This document shows, in pieces, positions 1 through 10,103 of a DNA stretch of 64,000 bases. The notes below the pieces were generated by a model. The model was not told where the DNA came from. It worked only from the letters and a program-made list of their open reading frames with translations, and searched no databases. Source of the stretch: Stomorhina lunata. Its lineage: Eukaryota > Arthropoda > Insecta > Diptera > Rhiniidae. The stretch spans positions 111,287,242-111,351,241 of the forward strand of contig OW121742.1 of NCBI GenBank assembly GCA_933228675.1, written 5' to 3'. The position numbers and the translations under genes were made by a program. Position 1 is the stretch's first letter; every line of letters begins with the position of its first letter.

Positions 1-104
1 CAAAATTAAGAACTGTATGAAAAACTGAATCAAGAACTACATCAAGAACTGTATCAAGAACCTTATCAAGAACTGAATCAAAAACTCAATCAAGAACTGA
101 GCTT
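1..104. repeat. 12-bp tandem repeat, about 8 copies
   Basis: Degenerate direct repeat of a 12-bp unit close to ATCAAGAACTGT, running from the window edge to about 104. It lies just beyond the probable poly(A) signal of the polyQ gene on the minus strand. The array may continue outside the window. It has no coding sense in any frame. Confidence 0.75.
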
Positions 105-384
105 CAGTTTATTTTCTTCTTAGAATCGACGGTTTTCGCTTTACTATAGAGAAATTTGGAGAAATAGACTACTTTAGATCAGCGATGCCCAACATTTGAC
201 TTCTCTTACCACATGTGGTAGGAGTGGTCGTTGTTATAACATACTCTTATTTTGAAAAATTTATGCTTTTTAGTTCGAAATCTCTCTATAGGGAAGTATT
301 ATACTGTCGCCCGCTTTTTAGAGATACGAAGCATTCAGAGCTATCTCTCTTTGTGGGAGTATACTATTCTTTCGTTTTTAATTC
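105..384 (-). other. Probable 3' UTR of the polyQ gene
   Basis: Sequence downstream, on the minus strand, of the stop codon of the polyQ-rich gene. TTTATT at 108-113 reads AATAAA on the minus strand and is the best visible poly(A) signal, giving a 3' UTR of roughly 280-300 nt. I see no second gene here. The small plus-strand open frame across 215-442 is antisense to this gene and has no recognisable features. Confidence 0.4.
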
Positions 385-2026
385 TCAATTTTCCCCATTG
401 TTATTATTCTCCTTCTGCCTAAATTTCGTGGAGTATTTATAAAAATCAGACATTTCAAAGGGTTTCGTAACCTCTTTATAAGGTTGAAAAGTGGCCGGTT
501 GGACCACAGTCATATTGACCGGTGACTCGATGCGTATGTCTGGCGATAAAGCAGCTGCTAAAGGTGGGGTAGGAGTAGCCGATTGATTTACATGCGAATT
601 CGAAGTATTAACATACAAAGCGGAAGGAGGAGGTCTTGCTGGAGGCTTTTGATTGTTCGCTATATATTTAAAGGACGTAGAAGATTGGGGCGATAGTTCC
701 AGATTATAAGGCTGGGATATAGAAGGAGTGGGTGTATTGCTAGAGCTATTGGCATTAGCAAAATCAAGTTGATTTAAATAGGAAGTGGATTGACTTAGTT
801 TATTGTGAGGCGGATTGGTATTAATGGTTTGATTTTGTGGTTGATTAGAAGTTTTGGACTGAGCTGCCGACATAGAATAGTGACGAGAAGTGTTTAAGGA
901 CTGAGAAGAAAGTTTGCTGCGCGAAGGCTGACTATTGTTATTAGGAGAGGTAAAGGAGGAAGAGGGGTCTTCTTGACCGGGTGTTTGCCTGATAACAGGG
1001 CCATCTAGAGAAGACTCTAGCCATTGTTTGGGTTTCAATTTCTTTTGCGTTTCACTGTTGTAAGAGTTTAGGGAGATATCATCTAAGGGTTTAAAAGGTT
1101 TAACCTGGGTAACATTTGGTGGAGGTTGCAGGTTATTGGGGTTTTGTGTGATTAATAAGGGAGGATTGGGAGGAGGTGGTGGATTAAGGGCTGTGTTATA
1201 ATATTGATTATTATTTAACATATCACTGGAATGTGATTTTAAATCATTAGCTGCCGTTGTTGAGGAGGAGGGATGATTTAGGGGCGGTAGATTACTTTGG
1301 GATCTCCATCTCATATTGGAAGCTGCTACAGGTGATGTTGAATAGTCTATGGTTTCCATGGACACATAGGAGGGAGCCAAAGAAATGACATCTAATGAAG
1401 GTGTGGCTCCTCGTTGTAGTAGATTTGTTTGTGATGTTGGTAAGCGATTTTTATCGCGCATATTTAAATGCTGAGGCGAATTAAGGGGAGATATATATTC
1501 CTTGATATTCTGTGATGATTTAATGAAACCTCCGCCATCCTGATGGGAAACATGATGGGAAGTAGGTGATAAATAGTATTTATCACATTGCACTATAATG
1601 GGTTGCTGCTGTTGGGCCGGGCGGTGTAAAGTAGCCACGTTATTAGAGTTTAGGGAGTACAGGGAAATATTATCGATTGTTATAGTAGAGCCTGAGGGAG
1701 GTGTTAGCAAAAGTTGATGCTGTTGCGGCGGTGGCTGTTGCTGTTGTGAGTGATGGCTGGAGGGATTTAAAGTCTGTTGTTGTGCGATTTGTTTGTGTTG
1801 TATATAGCGGCCATAATGTTGCTGTTGCTGCTGCTGCTGGGAAAGTAGCTGTTGCTGGGAAATTAATTGCTGCTGGGAGTGTAATTGTTGCTGACTTGGA
1901 TTATTATTCGAAGGCTGCAAAGTGGTATAATAAAATTTCTGTGTGGCATATTGCAGATGAGGCATTAACACCTGGTGTTCTATATGTTGCTTGAACAAAT
2001 GCTGCTGGGGATGATGATAATGATGC

Positions 2027-2060
<34 letters not shown>

Positions 2061-2785
2061 TGTATAATAACTGCTGCTGTTGCTGCTCTAAATGCTGCTG
2101 TCTGATCATTTGCAAGTTGGAAGAAGATTGAGCTGTTGTTCCAGCAACAGTGGCAGATCTTTTTTTCAAAGCAGCCTTGGCAGCATATTGCTGGGTAGCC
2201 TGGGCAGCACCATGCATTACAGCCACACCCCTTACACCCTCGGAGTGGGTGGATTGGTTATCATGCTGAGGATAATTATCGTATTCAGAGGATCTATTGG
2301 AGATTTCCGATTGTCTTCTATGTAAAATGTTATTATTGTTATTATTATTATTCAAATTTTGATGATTTTCTTTAGCCGTTAAAGGCTTACGTCTAAGTAT
2401 TGACTCTTCATTAGTTGATAAATGGTTCGAAAATCCTCCACCGCTTAAAGTGGACACTGAATCCCCTGAATTATTATTATTGTTATTGCTGCTATTACTA
2501 TTGGAAGTCTGTTCCTGCTTATATTGGACGGCTAGATTTTGTATGAAATCATTAAAATTCATATACTCAAAATTGCCATTTAAGATTTGTGTTTCCTGCT
2601 TTTGCAGTTGTTGCAATAGCCAACTTTTCTCATTGAGTAACTTTTCCAATTCTTGTTTTCGTTGTTCCAGATTTTGTTTCTTAACTTTGGTCTCATTGTC
2701 TTGCATTTTGTTGGAATTATTTTCCGAGTTACTACTGGCTGCACAAGGATTATTTGATGATGTTTCGTTTATGTTATTATTGTTT

Positions 2786-2817
<32 letters not shown>

Positions 2818-2934
2818 TTGTGTATTACGTGTAGCATTATCCTCATCATCATTTAATAAACTACTAGCCATATTTGTTTGAAACTTTCTAGTATTGTCTA
2901 ATAAATCCTTTTTTATTTTGGATTTTAAATGCAT
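385..2934 (-). CDS. PolyQ-rich scaffold-like protein, possibly cytohesin adaptor (FRMD4/Stepping-stone-like)
   Basis: One uninterrupted 849-residue frame. Residues about 39-50 are a pure glutamine run and further Q/H-rich tracts fill about 270-390. The only ordered-looking part is a short coiled coil at about 83-120 (motif LEQRKQELEKLLNEKSWLLQ), followed by NFEYMNFNDFIQNLAVQYKQ. The rest is low-complexity N, S, P and Q, with islands such as RWRSQSNLPPL and WLESSLDGPV, and a conserved-looking C-terminus KPFEMSDFYKYSTKFRQK. Coiled coil plus short C-terminal motif resembles cytohesin-binding adaptors (mammalian FRMD4; Drosophila Stepping stone), which link Arf-GEFs to the cortical membrane; this is a suggestion from layout, not a firm match. 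The start is uncertain: a polypyrimidine stretch and CAG lie 4 nt before the first ATG, so this may be the last exon of a longer gene, and MASSLLNDDED at residue 22 is an alternative start. It is real coding sequence because frame and amino-acid bias hold over 2.5 kb. Confidence 0.75.
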
Positions 2935-3749
2935 GGATCTGGTGGAAAAATTGGAATTAGTTTGAGAAAAATTTCAAATCTCAAAAACGGACTTTGGAAC
3001 TAGTTTCAACAACAACAACATATTCTATAATATGTTTCGAATTATTATAGCTCATTGTTTTCTAGTCTCTAGGTCTCTCCCCCTTTAGATACTGGCTTCA
3101 TTTTTGTGTTTCCCTAGAAATAGAATAATGAAAGCATTTAAAGCTTTTTTTAGAAAATGTTTTTGAATTTTTTCAAATATTTAATTTTGTTAGTTTAGAT
3201 TATTAACATGCATTTTGATATATTTGTGTTTAAATTTGATATTTAAAAATTAAAATCCCTTAACCTTAAAATGTGTTCACCATCACCTTAAAATTTATAC
3301 CCAAAATTTTGTATATGATGTTTTATGGAACGCTTAAATACACATACAGCAGCTAGCAAGAAATCAATTTAAATTTAATTTATTTATTAAAACGCAGAAT
3401 TTATGGATATCCTCGAGATCATCCATTATATTTTCGGAACCTGCAGATCTTTGTTTTGGTACATTTAAACGTGTATATCTTCTTAATAGCGCCATCTATT
3501 GAGTGTTTTTTCCACAATGTAAAAGTAACAAACTTAGTTTTAAGGTTTTGCCTTTAAAAAGATTTTTTAACTTACAAAATGGTTTCATTTTTACAATGTG
3601 AGTTAATAGAATGGATAATGATATAACACAATTTAAAAAGTTTCAGAGATATGCCTTTGTCTTGAGGTTATATATATGCTGATGTTGATCAGCTAAAACT
3701 TCGCCAAAAAATAAAATAATTCAATTGCATGTGACGAAAGTAAAGAAAT
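2935..3749. other. AT-rich upstream or intronic sequence of the polyQ gene
   Basis: No gene recognised. The first bases upstream of the polyQ ORF look like a splice acceptor (TTTTTCCACCAG read on the minus strand, at about 2939-2950), so this stretch may be intron rather than promoter. The remainder is AT-rich with short homopolymers and no clear repeat family. Confidence 0.35.
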
Positions 3750-3773
3750 TTGGAAAATAAAAGAAGGTGGAAA

Positions 3774-3811
3774 ATGCAACAATTACAAAAGCAGGAGACA
3801 CAAATCTTAAA
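3774..3811 (+). repeat. Inverted copy of a coiled-coil segment of the polyQ gene
   Basis: 38 bp here match, on the opposite strand, the part of the polyQ gene at 2579-2616 with four mismatches. Translated, both give QQLQKQETQILN. Three of the four differences are synonymous in that frame. Weaker similarity continues about 20 bp to the left (ENKRRWKM here against NEKSWLL in the gene). To the right the match stops at the edge of a retrotransposon fragment. It is either a diverged exon duplication or a captured gene fragment. Confidence 0.55.
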
Positions 3812-4260
3812 CTGTGCCCTTGAGGGCAGCCTAGCTATCGGCATATATAGTCACTCTACTGTTTTCAGCTATGGTACCAGGGATAAGCTCTATGGCCTTC
3901 CATATTGCAAATATTTCTGCCTAAAAGAGACCGCACTCGTCCGAAAGTCTATAAAATTTATTATTGTTTTGTTTTCTCAGGTTTGTTTCCTGATCCAGTA
4001 CCGCAATCCATTTTAGAGCCATCTGTTAAGATCGAATTGCCTTAAAAATGTATTTATGACTCCTCTATTCGTTTCTATCAAGGATTATAACCTTTGGCGC
4101 TGTGCTGTAGCCCCTTGACTAAATAGTCAGACCGTGGTAAGCCTGACTCCAAGCTCAAGGAAACTGTTTTTAATACAATTATGGGTTGTAAAGTTCAAAG
4201 CAATTTCTAACGTTGCCAGTCTTGTCTTCAAAGCCTTTTTAATACTACATTTATATTAAA
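3812..4260 (-). mobile_element. Non-LTR retrotransposon fragment, RNase H region (family A)
   Basis: Read on the minus strand, the stretch near 4000-4030 encodes TDGSKMD-like residues, the start of a retrotransposon RNase H domain. Comparable residues (GGSKMD) occur in the family A element at about 19,890-19,920 on the plus strand. Frames are broken throughout, so this is a dead, 5'- and 3'-truncated copy. It directly abuts the inverted polyQ-gene fragment at 3774-3811. Confidence 0.55.
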
Positions 4261-4893
4261 TTATTAAGTATATCAACTAAATTGAGACCCATTAAGTAGA
4301 TTTCAAATGATGGATTACATTTTCATCTCATTTGTTTGGATTTTTTACGCTTTCGTAAGGACATCCAGCCTACCAAAACATGGGACGTCGGCCGAAAGAC
4401 TAAGGGCAATCGAATCAATATTGTCCTTAACAAACACTCTCCAGCGAGTAGTAACTTTATTTCAGATAAACAATGTTAATATTTAGTATAATTAAGAGCG
4501 GTTTGTTGCAACTCCTACCGCTTGTATATATTTCCAAGTAATTTAAATCTTCATACTTCCTCCAAAGCTTCTATCTATTTTGTTAACCAATAGTTTAACT
4601 GACTTGCTCCATACGGCTAAGGCCTGTTGAGATGAGCCATTTTTTTTTTTTTTTTCATCTTCTATTTTCAGACGGTGATACTTTATAATCCATGAAACAA
4701 ACGATTTTACTACTACCCCCAGCAGTTGGGAAAAACCTTCCTTCTTAGTAGCTTATGAAGATACATTTAAAGATAAAGTATAGATAAGGACGCGTCCAAA
4801 TCGGTTAAACACTTCTGTAATGCTTCAAATTAGAGTTTTGTGTTTCTAGTTACCAGATTCTTCGATGAACACCATGACCAGTACAGGCCGTTC
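4261..4893. other. Degenerate, probably retroelement-derived sequence
   Basis: No gene recognised. There is a 17-nt T run at about 4640 and mixed AT-rich text with some GC-richer islands (for example near 4360-4400), as expected for old transposon debris, but I cannot assign a family. Confidence 0.25.
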
Positions 4894-5035
4894 CCACGAC
4901 AGTCGGTTCTTCGTCCCGGAACGACTCGGAATTTTTAGGATTCCGACCAAGGACTGTCACTTCTACGATATTACCAATAATATCGCAGTTGCAAAAACAA
5001 CAACAACTAGTGCAGGAACACAGCGTTATGCTATC
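4894..5035 (+). repeat. Dispersed repeat D, copy 1 (LINE-like, GTCGGTTCTTCGT block)
   Basis: Direct repeat partner of 5745-5880. Both contain a GTCGGTT(C/T)TTCGT block, then GGAACGACTCG, then AGGATTCCGACCAAGGACTG, then CGATATTA, and end in a (CAA)n run. A related short piece lies at about 29,383-29,400 on the other strand. The pattern suggests a retrotransposon end, but there is no coding evidence. Confidence 0.6.
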
Positions 5036-5744
5036 TCGGCAGTTCTTTTTAGGATGTCATCGGGAAAATCATCCAAACTTTAACATTACACATTTGGCAT
5101 CTTCCCCGAGGCATGTCAAGAAGAATCTTTGAGTGTATGAGGATAGCATACGAATATATTCTCTTGATTTGTAAATCATAGCTCGTACATGACAGCATTA
5201 AACAACATTCATAAAGACGCCTCCAACTCCAGGTCGCCCACCACCCATAGCAGAAGAAGAAAAGAGCCTGCCGCGGAAAACAAGAGTCGTTCTGGCTCAA
5301 CTGAGATCGATATGGAGCATTACATTAAATACCTTTTGGTCCCGCATATACTGTGCCGTCCTCAACATATGTCCAGCTTGTGGTCAGAGTCCTCACGTTC
5401 CTACACATTTCCAATTTCACTCAGTCCTAAGGATTTGTGGACTCATCCAGTAGAAGTAGCACAATTTTTTGGCCTTAATCTAATATCAGATCCCCCATAA
5501 AAACCAGTTTATAAAATTGTAAATGTTAGAACTGTTACAACAACAATATAAACTCCAAGTCATTCAGCAATGCAAACTGAACTGAAAAATACTACATAGT
5601 TAGGTTATCAGGGTATGGTTTATTTCAGCCTATAGCTGCATATTGGAAGTCAGAATCCTTGAACACGACAATTCTTCTCGAGTTAATGTTAGTATTTCAC
5701 CAGTTAGTTGCAAGGATTTATTATACAATCACTCGTTTCCACGT
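5036..5744. other. Sequence between two repeat D copies
   Basis: About 700 bp between direct repeats. Open frames across 5049-5500 on both strands are short, overlap one another and show no domain. Probably the interior of a truncated mobile element or two adjacent insertions. Confidence 0.25.
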
Positions 5745-5880
5745 CAGTCGGTTTTTCGTACTGGAACGACTCGAAAATCTTAGGATTCCGACCAAGGACT
5801 GCTACTTCTGCGATATTAACAATAATATTGCAGTTACAACAACAACAACAACTGCCGTTTTGCAGCGATTCCGGCCTTAA
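5745..5880 (+). repeat. Dispersed repeat D, copy 2
   Basis: Second, same-orientation copy of the repeat at 4894-5035, including the shared AGGATTCCGACCAAGGACTG block and the CAA-repeat tail. Copies differ at many positions, so the insertion or duplication is not recent. Confidence 0.6.
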
Positions 5881-6035
5881 ATCTCTCCAATAATGAACAA
5901 TAATACATGCTGTTCATTGTTTTTCCTTTTTCATGCTAGTCCACAAAGAGTATGCCATGACAATCATAGAAAACCGATGATATAATCGTTTCGACCCATA
6001 GAGCATCCCCGGAAAATCGCTTCGGAGCACTCGCT

Positions 6036-6135
6036 CCGACTAAATCGACTCAGAAAGTGATTCTAAGTCTATTTGTATACCTAAAGGTGGGTCTAAGACA
6101 AATATTTCTATGCGTTACATTCATCAGCACATCAG
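6036..6135 (+). repeat. Dispersed repeat E, copy 1
   Basis: Shares with 25,585-25,680 the ordered blocks AAATCGACTCAGAAAGT, GTCTAAGACAAATATTTC and TATGCGTTACAT, then CATCAGCAC. The second copy lies next to a terminal hairpin; this one is truncated. The family looks like an old, non-coding transposon. Confidence 0.6.
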
Positions 6136-7784
6136 CCCGCGTGATGGCCTCCATTGAAGCAGGAATAGCTAGATGCTGGTGGATTGTCTTTGACTTCTTT
6201 CCAATAAATTAAGATTTAACAAAGTCTTACTTAACTCAATAATGAATAAAGAATGAAAAAAAAATCGATAATTAAACGATTTTAAACAATTTTTAAATAT
6301 TTAACCTTTTTCTTAAACCTTAAACACTGTCACAATAAAAAGATAAATAAACCTCATAAAAAAACGTTTACCAACACTAGACGCAAATGTTCATTAAACG
6401 AACAGAGAAACAATAAGAAAAAAACGCATCCAAGGAAATGAAAATGCCATCACAATAATGAAATGTAAAACTTTATAAAAACCAAACAAAAGTTAGACTA
6501 AAAAATTAACAACTCACCTTTATAATAAAATGCAAGCAAATTTTAATGATCTCTGGAGAAATTCAAGTCAATTTCGAAATCTTCTTAAAAGATAAGATGA
6601 CCAGCAACAACAATAAGTTCTTAATTGTTTTTTACAGTTTGTTTTTAACACACACGCACATAGAAATAGGTTTAAAATTTTTTTATGACATCATAAAAAA
6701 CAAGAATTCAATTGATTTATTAATTTTATGCATAAATTAAACAGAATTTGTTTATTAAAATTTTGTTTACTTATTATTGCCCAAAATGGGTGTTCCTCTT
6801 TTTAATATTCTTGCTCTTTTTCCAATTGAAGTTTAATTGTTAATACTCTTCGTTTTACTCGACGCTGTTTTTACTTTATCACAAAGGGCAGCTGTTGTTC
6901 AAGAAAATTTTTTTCATCTCCGCCAGAAGACATTTTTTCATTTTGCTTTTAGGTTTTTATATCAATATTATTTAAAAATATTTTACATTATTTATAATTC
7001 TTGTTGTTTAAATTGAAGTTTTTTAATAATTTCGTTGTAAATAAGTTATTTGAAATAATAAAAATTATAAGAAAATATGCAGCACTGCAATTACTTGACT
7101 AAGTTACAAGAAAAAAATTAAACGAATGACAGCTGAAAGAGAAAATGACAACAAAATGAAGCCGTTTTATGGGTGGTTAGTGTTGGAAAGTGACTACTCA
7201 AGAAGGTAACAAAGTGTTGAGCACTATATTATCCAAATTTGATAAGGCAGTGATCAATGGTAATAAATGACAATTTTAATTAAAAATTTATTAATTTGAA
7301 GACCTATATCAAAGAATTAAGAATTGTACTTTAAAATTCAAAACAAAACTAATAACTTTTCGAATTCTTCTGTTTATAATAGAAAATTTTAAAATAAATA
7401 TGTATATTTAATTTAATCGAGTGAAAAACTGTGTTATCACAACACTTAGTATTGCCAGATTTGTTAATTAATTGTGTTTTTTTTTATTAAATTTATAATT
7501 GAATGATCAAATTTGAATAGGTCACATCTCTACAAACTAAAAGTTTCCAGGAAATGAAAAAATCTTATTATTTTGTAATGAAGTAAAATATCTTAACAAA
7601 AAAATTAGTAAGTGCCGATAAAAAAGTAATTAAGTGCCGATTAAAAAAAAACAACTTGACTTCAAAGTTATTATTTAAGATATGTATATAAGTTTAAAAA
7701 ACAATATTAGTTTTCTACAATTCCGATAAATTGAAATTTACAGAGAGAGGAAACGAAATAAACATTTTTAATAAAAAATTGTGC
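6136..7784. other. AT-rich intergenic sequence
   Basis: Nothing recognisable apart from simple AT-rich text and A/T runs. The 64-codon open frame at 6546-6740 has no features and sits in low-complexity DNA. An intron of the polyQ gene cannot be excluded. Confidence 0.3.
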
Positions 7785-9738
7785 TATATAAAAATTTTTC
7801 TACAGAAACATTTTCAATATAAAATTTTTTCCATTGAAAAATTTACCACTTAAAATTGTTTTTGCAAAAAAATTAAATTTTCTTCCAAAAACTTTAAATA
7901 TTAAATTTTAGAATTTTATATATAAATTTTTTTCTGTAGTGAAATTTTCAATTTAAAATTTTTTCAAAGAAGAATTTTTCATATACAACATTTTGAATAG
8001 AAAAATTTTCTACAAACAATTTTTTTGTATAGAAAATTTTTCCATATATTCCACTTTTTTTTTATGGGAAAATTTTCAACTAAAATTTTTTTGTATGAAA
8101 AAATTTTATATAAAAATTTTTTGCATAGAAACCATTTTTTATATAGAAAAATTTTCAATAAAAAATTTGTATGAAAAAATTAATAGAAAAATTTTCCATG
8201 AAAATTTTTTGTATAGAAAAATGTTCAATATAAAAGTTTTGAATGGAAAAATTTTCTACATAAAATTTTTTGTATAGAAAAATTTTCCATATAAAATTTT
8301 TTTGTATAGAAAAATGTACCTTATAAAATTTTTTGTAAGAAAAATTTTCCATATTTTTCCATAAATTTTCTATATAAAATTTTTTGAATAGAAAAATGTT
8401 CTATAAAAATTTTTAGTATAGAAAAATTTCCATATAAAATTTTTTGCGTAGAAAATTTTTCAATAAAAATTTTTAGTACAGAAAAATTTTCAATAAAAAT
8501 TTTTAGTATGAAAAATTTTCAATATAAAACTCGCATAGAAAAATTTACCATATAAAATTTTTTGTGTAAAAAAATTTTCCATACAAAATTGTTTGTATAG
8601 AAAAATTTTCCATATACATTTTTTTTGCATAGAAAATATTCCATGAAAATTTTTAGTGCAGACATATTTTCTTTTTTTGAATAGAAACATTTTCTACATA
8701 AAATTTTTTTTCTATAGAAAAATTTACCATATTCAATTTTTTGTATAGAAAAATTTTTCATATAAATTTTTTTGCATAGAAAAATTTTACATTTAAAATT
8801 TTTTGTATAAAAAAATTTTCTATAAAATTTTTTGTATAGAAAAATTTTCCATATAAAATTTTTTGATATTTTTTCCATAAAAATTTTTGATATGAAAAAT
8901 TTTCAATATAAAATTTTTGAATAGGAAAATTTTCTACATACATTTTTTTTTGTATAAAAAATTTACCATATAAAATTTTTTGTATAGAAAAATTTTCCAT
9001 ATAAAATTTTTTGTATAGACAAATTTACCAAAAAAATTTTAAGTATAGAAAATATTTCCTTTTTTAAATAAAATTTTTTTGTATAGAAAAATTTTCCATA
9101 TAAAATTTTTTGCATAAAAAAATTTTCTACATAAAACTTTTTTGTATAGAAAAATTTTCCATATTTTTTGTATAGAAGAAAAAAGAAAAAGCTAGAAAAA
9201 GTTTCCATATAAAATTTTCTATAAAAATTTAGTATAGAAAAATTTTCTATATGAAATTTTTGAATAGAAAAATTTTCTTCATAAAATATTTAGTATAGAA
9301 AAATTTTACATAGAAAAATTTTTCATATAAATTTTTTTGCATACAAAAATTTTCCATACAAATTTTTAGTATAGAAAAATTTTCATTTCTTGAATAGAAA
9401 AATTTTCTACATAAAATTTTTTTGTACAAAAAAACTTTCAATAAATTCCATTTTTTGTTTGAAAACATTTTCCATATAAAATTTTTTGTGTAAAAAATTT
9501 TCCATAAAAATTTTTAGTATAGAAAAATGTTCAATATAAAATTTTTGAATAGAAAAATTTTCAACATAAGATTTTTTTGTATAGAAAAATTTTCCATATT
9601 TTTTGTATGGAAAAATTTTTCATAAAAAATTTTTTTCCGTTAAGATTTTTAATATAGAAAAAAATTTCAATGAAAAATTTTTATTAAATTTTTTGTATAG
9701 AAAGGTTTCCAGTATAAAATTTTTTGTATAGAGAAAAG
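7785..9738 (+). repeat. AT-rich minisatellite, unit about 31 bp
   Basis: About 60 degenerate copies of a unit made of GTATAGAAAAATTTTCC, ATATAAAATTTTTT and small variants (GAATAG, GCATAG in place of GTATAG). Length drift makes the phase wander. Almost no G or C outside the TAG and CC positions. The unit is related to the 29-bp family at 45.4-55.5 kb, sharing AAAATTTTC followed by ATATAAAATTTTT in the same order. Open frames in it on both strands (FYTKNF/KIFYIE-type repeats) are products of the repeat and not genes. Confidence 0.9.
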
Positions 9739-10030
9739 GTGACATATAGGTGGTGCTATTTCTGTCACTGCGAGCTTTAGTACCTAACTCGAGCCCTGTC
9801 TTGCGACTTTGTCTGCAATTTTATTGCCTTATATGCCGCAATGACCAGGAACCCAGAAAATTCTTACTCTATACTTCGCTGACAAACTAATAATAGCTAA
9901 TTTACACGACTTAACTGACTTTGAGGTAATACTGCATCCTTTCAGGGTTTTTAGTGCAGCCTGACTGACGACGTAGATGGTAAACTCACTATCTTTAGGA
10001 ATATTGTAAAATGAAAGGTACCAAAAGAAT
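9739..10030 (-). mobile_element. Non-LTR retrotransposon fragment, RNase H region (family A)
   Basis: On the minus strand the frame reads FTIYVVSQAALKTLKG, then FWVPGHCGI, the middle and C-terminal part of a retrotransposon RNase H domain (the aspartate of the usual D-S-Q-A motif is V here). The left edge (GGTGACATATAGGTGGTG) corresponds to the plus-strand sequence near 20,230-20,255, so this belongs to the same family as the 18-21.7 kb element. It ends within about 10-30 bp of the probable poly(A) site of the neighbouring dynein gene. Confidence 0.65.
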
Positions 10031-10055
10031 GAAACAAATTTATACCTCAAAAACT

Positions 10056-10061
10056 TTTATT
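10056..10061 (-). terminator. Poly(A) signal of the first DNAI2-like gene
   Basis: TTTATT on the plus strand reads AATAAA on the minus strand, 43 nt past the stop codon at 10104-10106. It is the only canonical signal between this gene and the retrotransposon fragment at 9739-10030, implying a very short 3' UTR. Confidence 0.5.
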
Positions 10062-10103
10062 CAAAATTTTCCCTAAACTAAAAAAATAATTTTAAAACTT
10101 AAT

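Noticed and set aside
1701..2881. Plus-strand open frames of up to 143 codons within the polyQ gene
   Set aside because: They are antisense shadows of CAG/CAA repeats (poly-L, poly-A, poly-V, poly-C).
7993..9468. Open frames of 65-119 codons in the AT-rich array as small proteins
   Set aside because: They appear on both strands, encode only F, K, Y, I, N-rich repeats and follow directly from the minisatellite unit.
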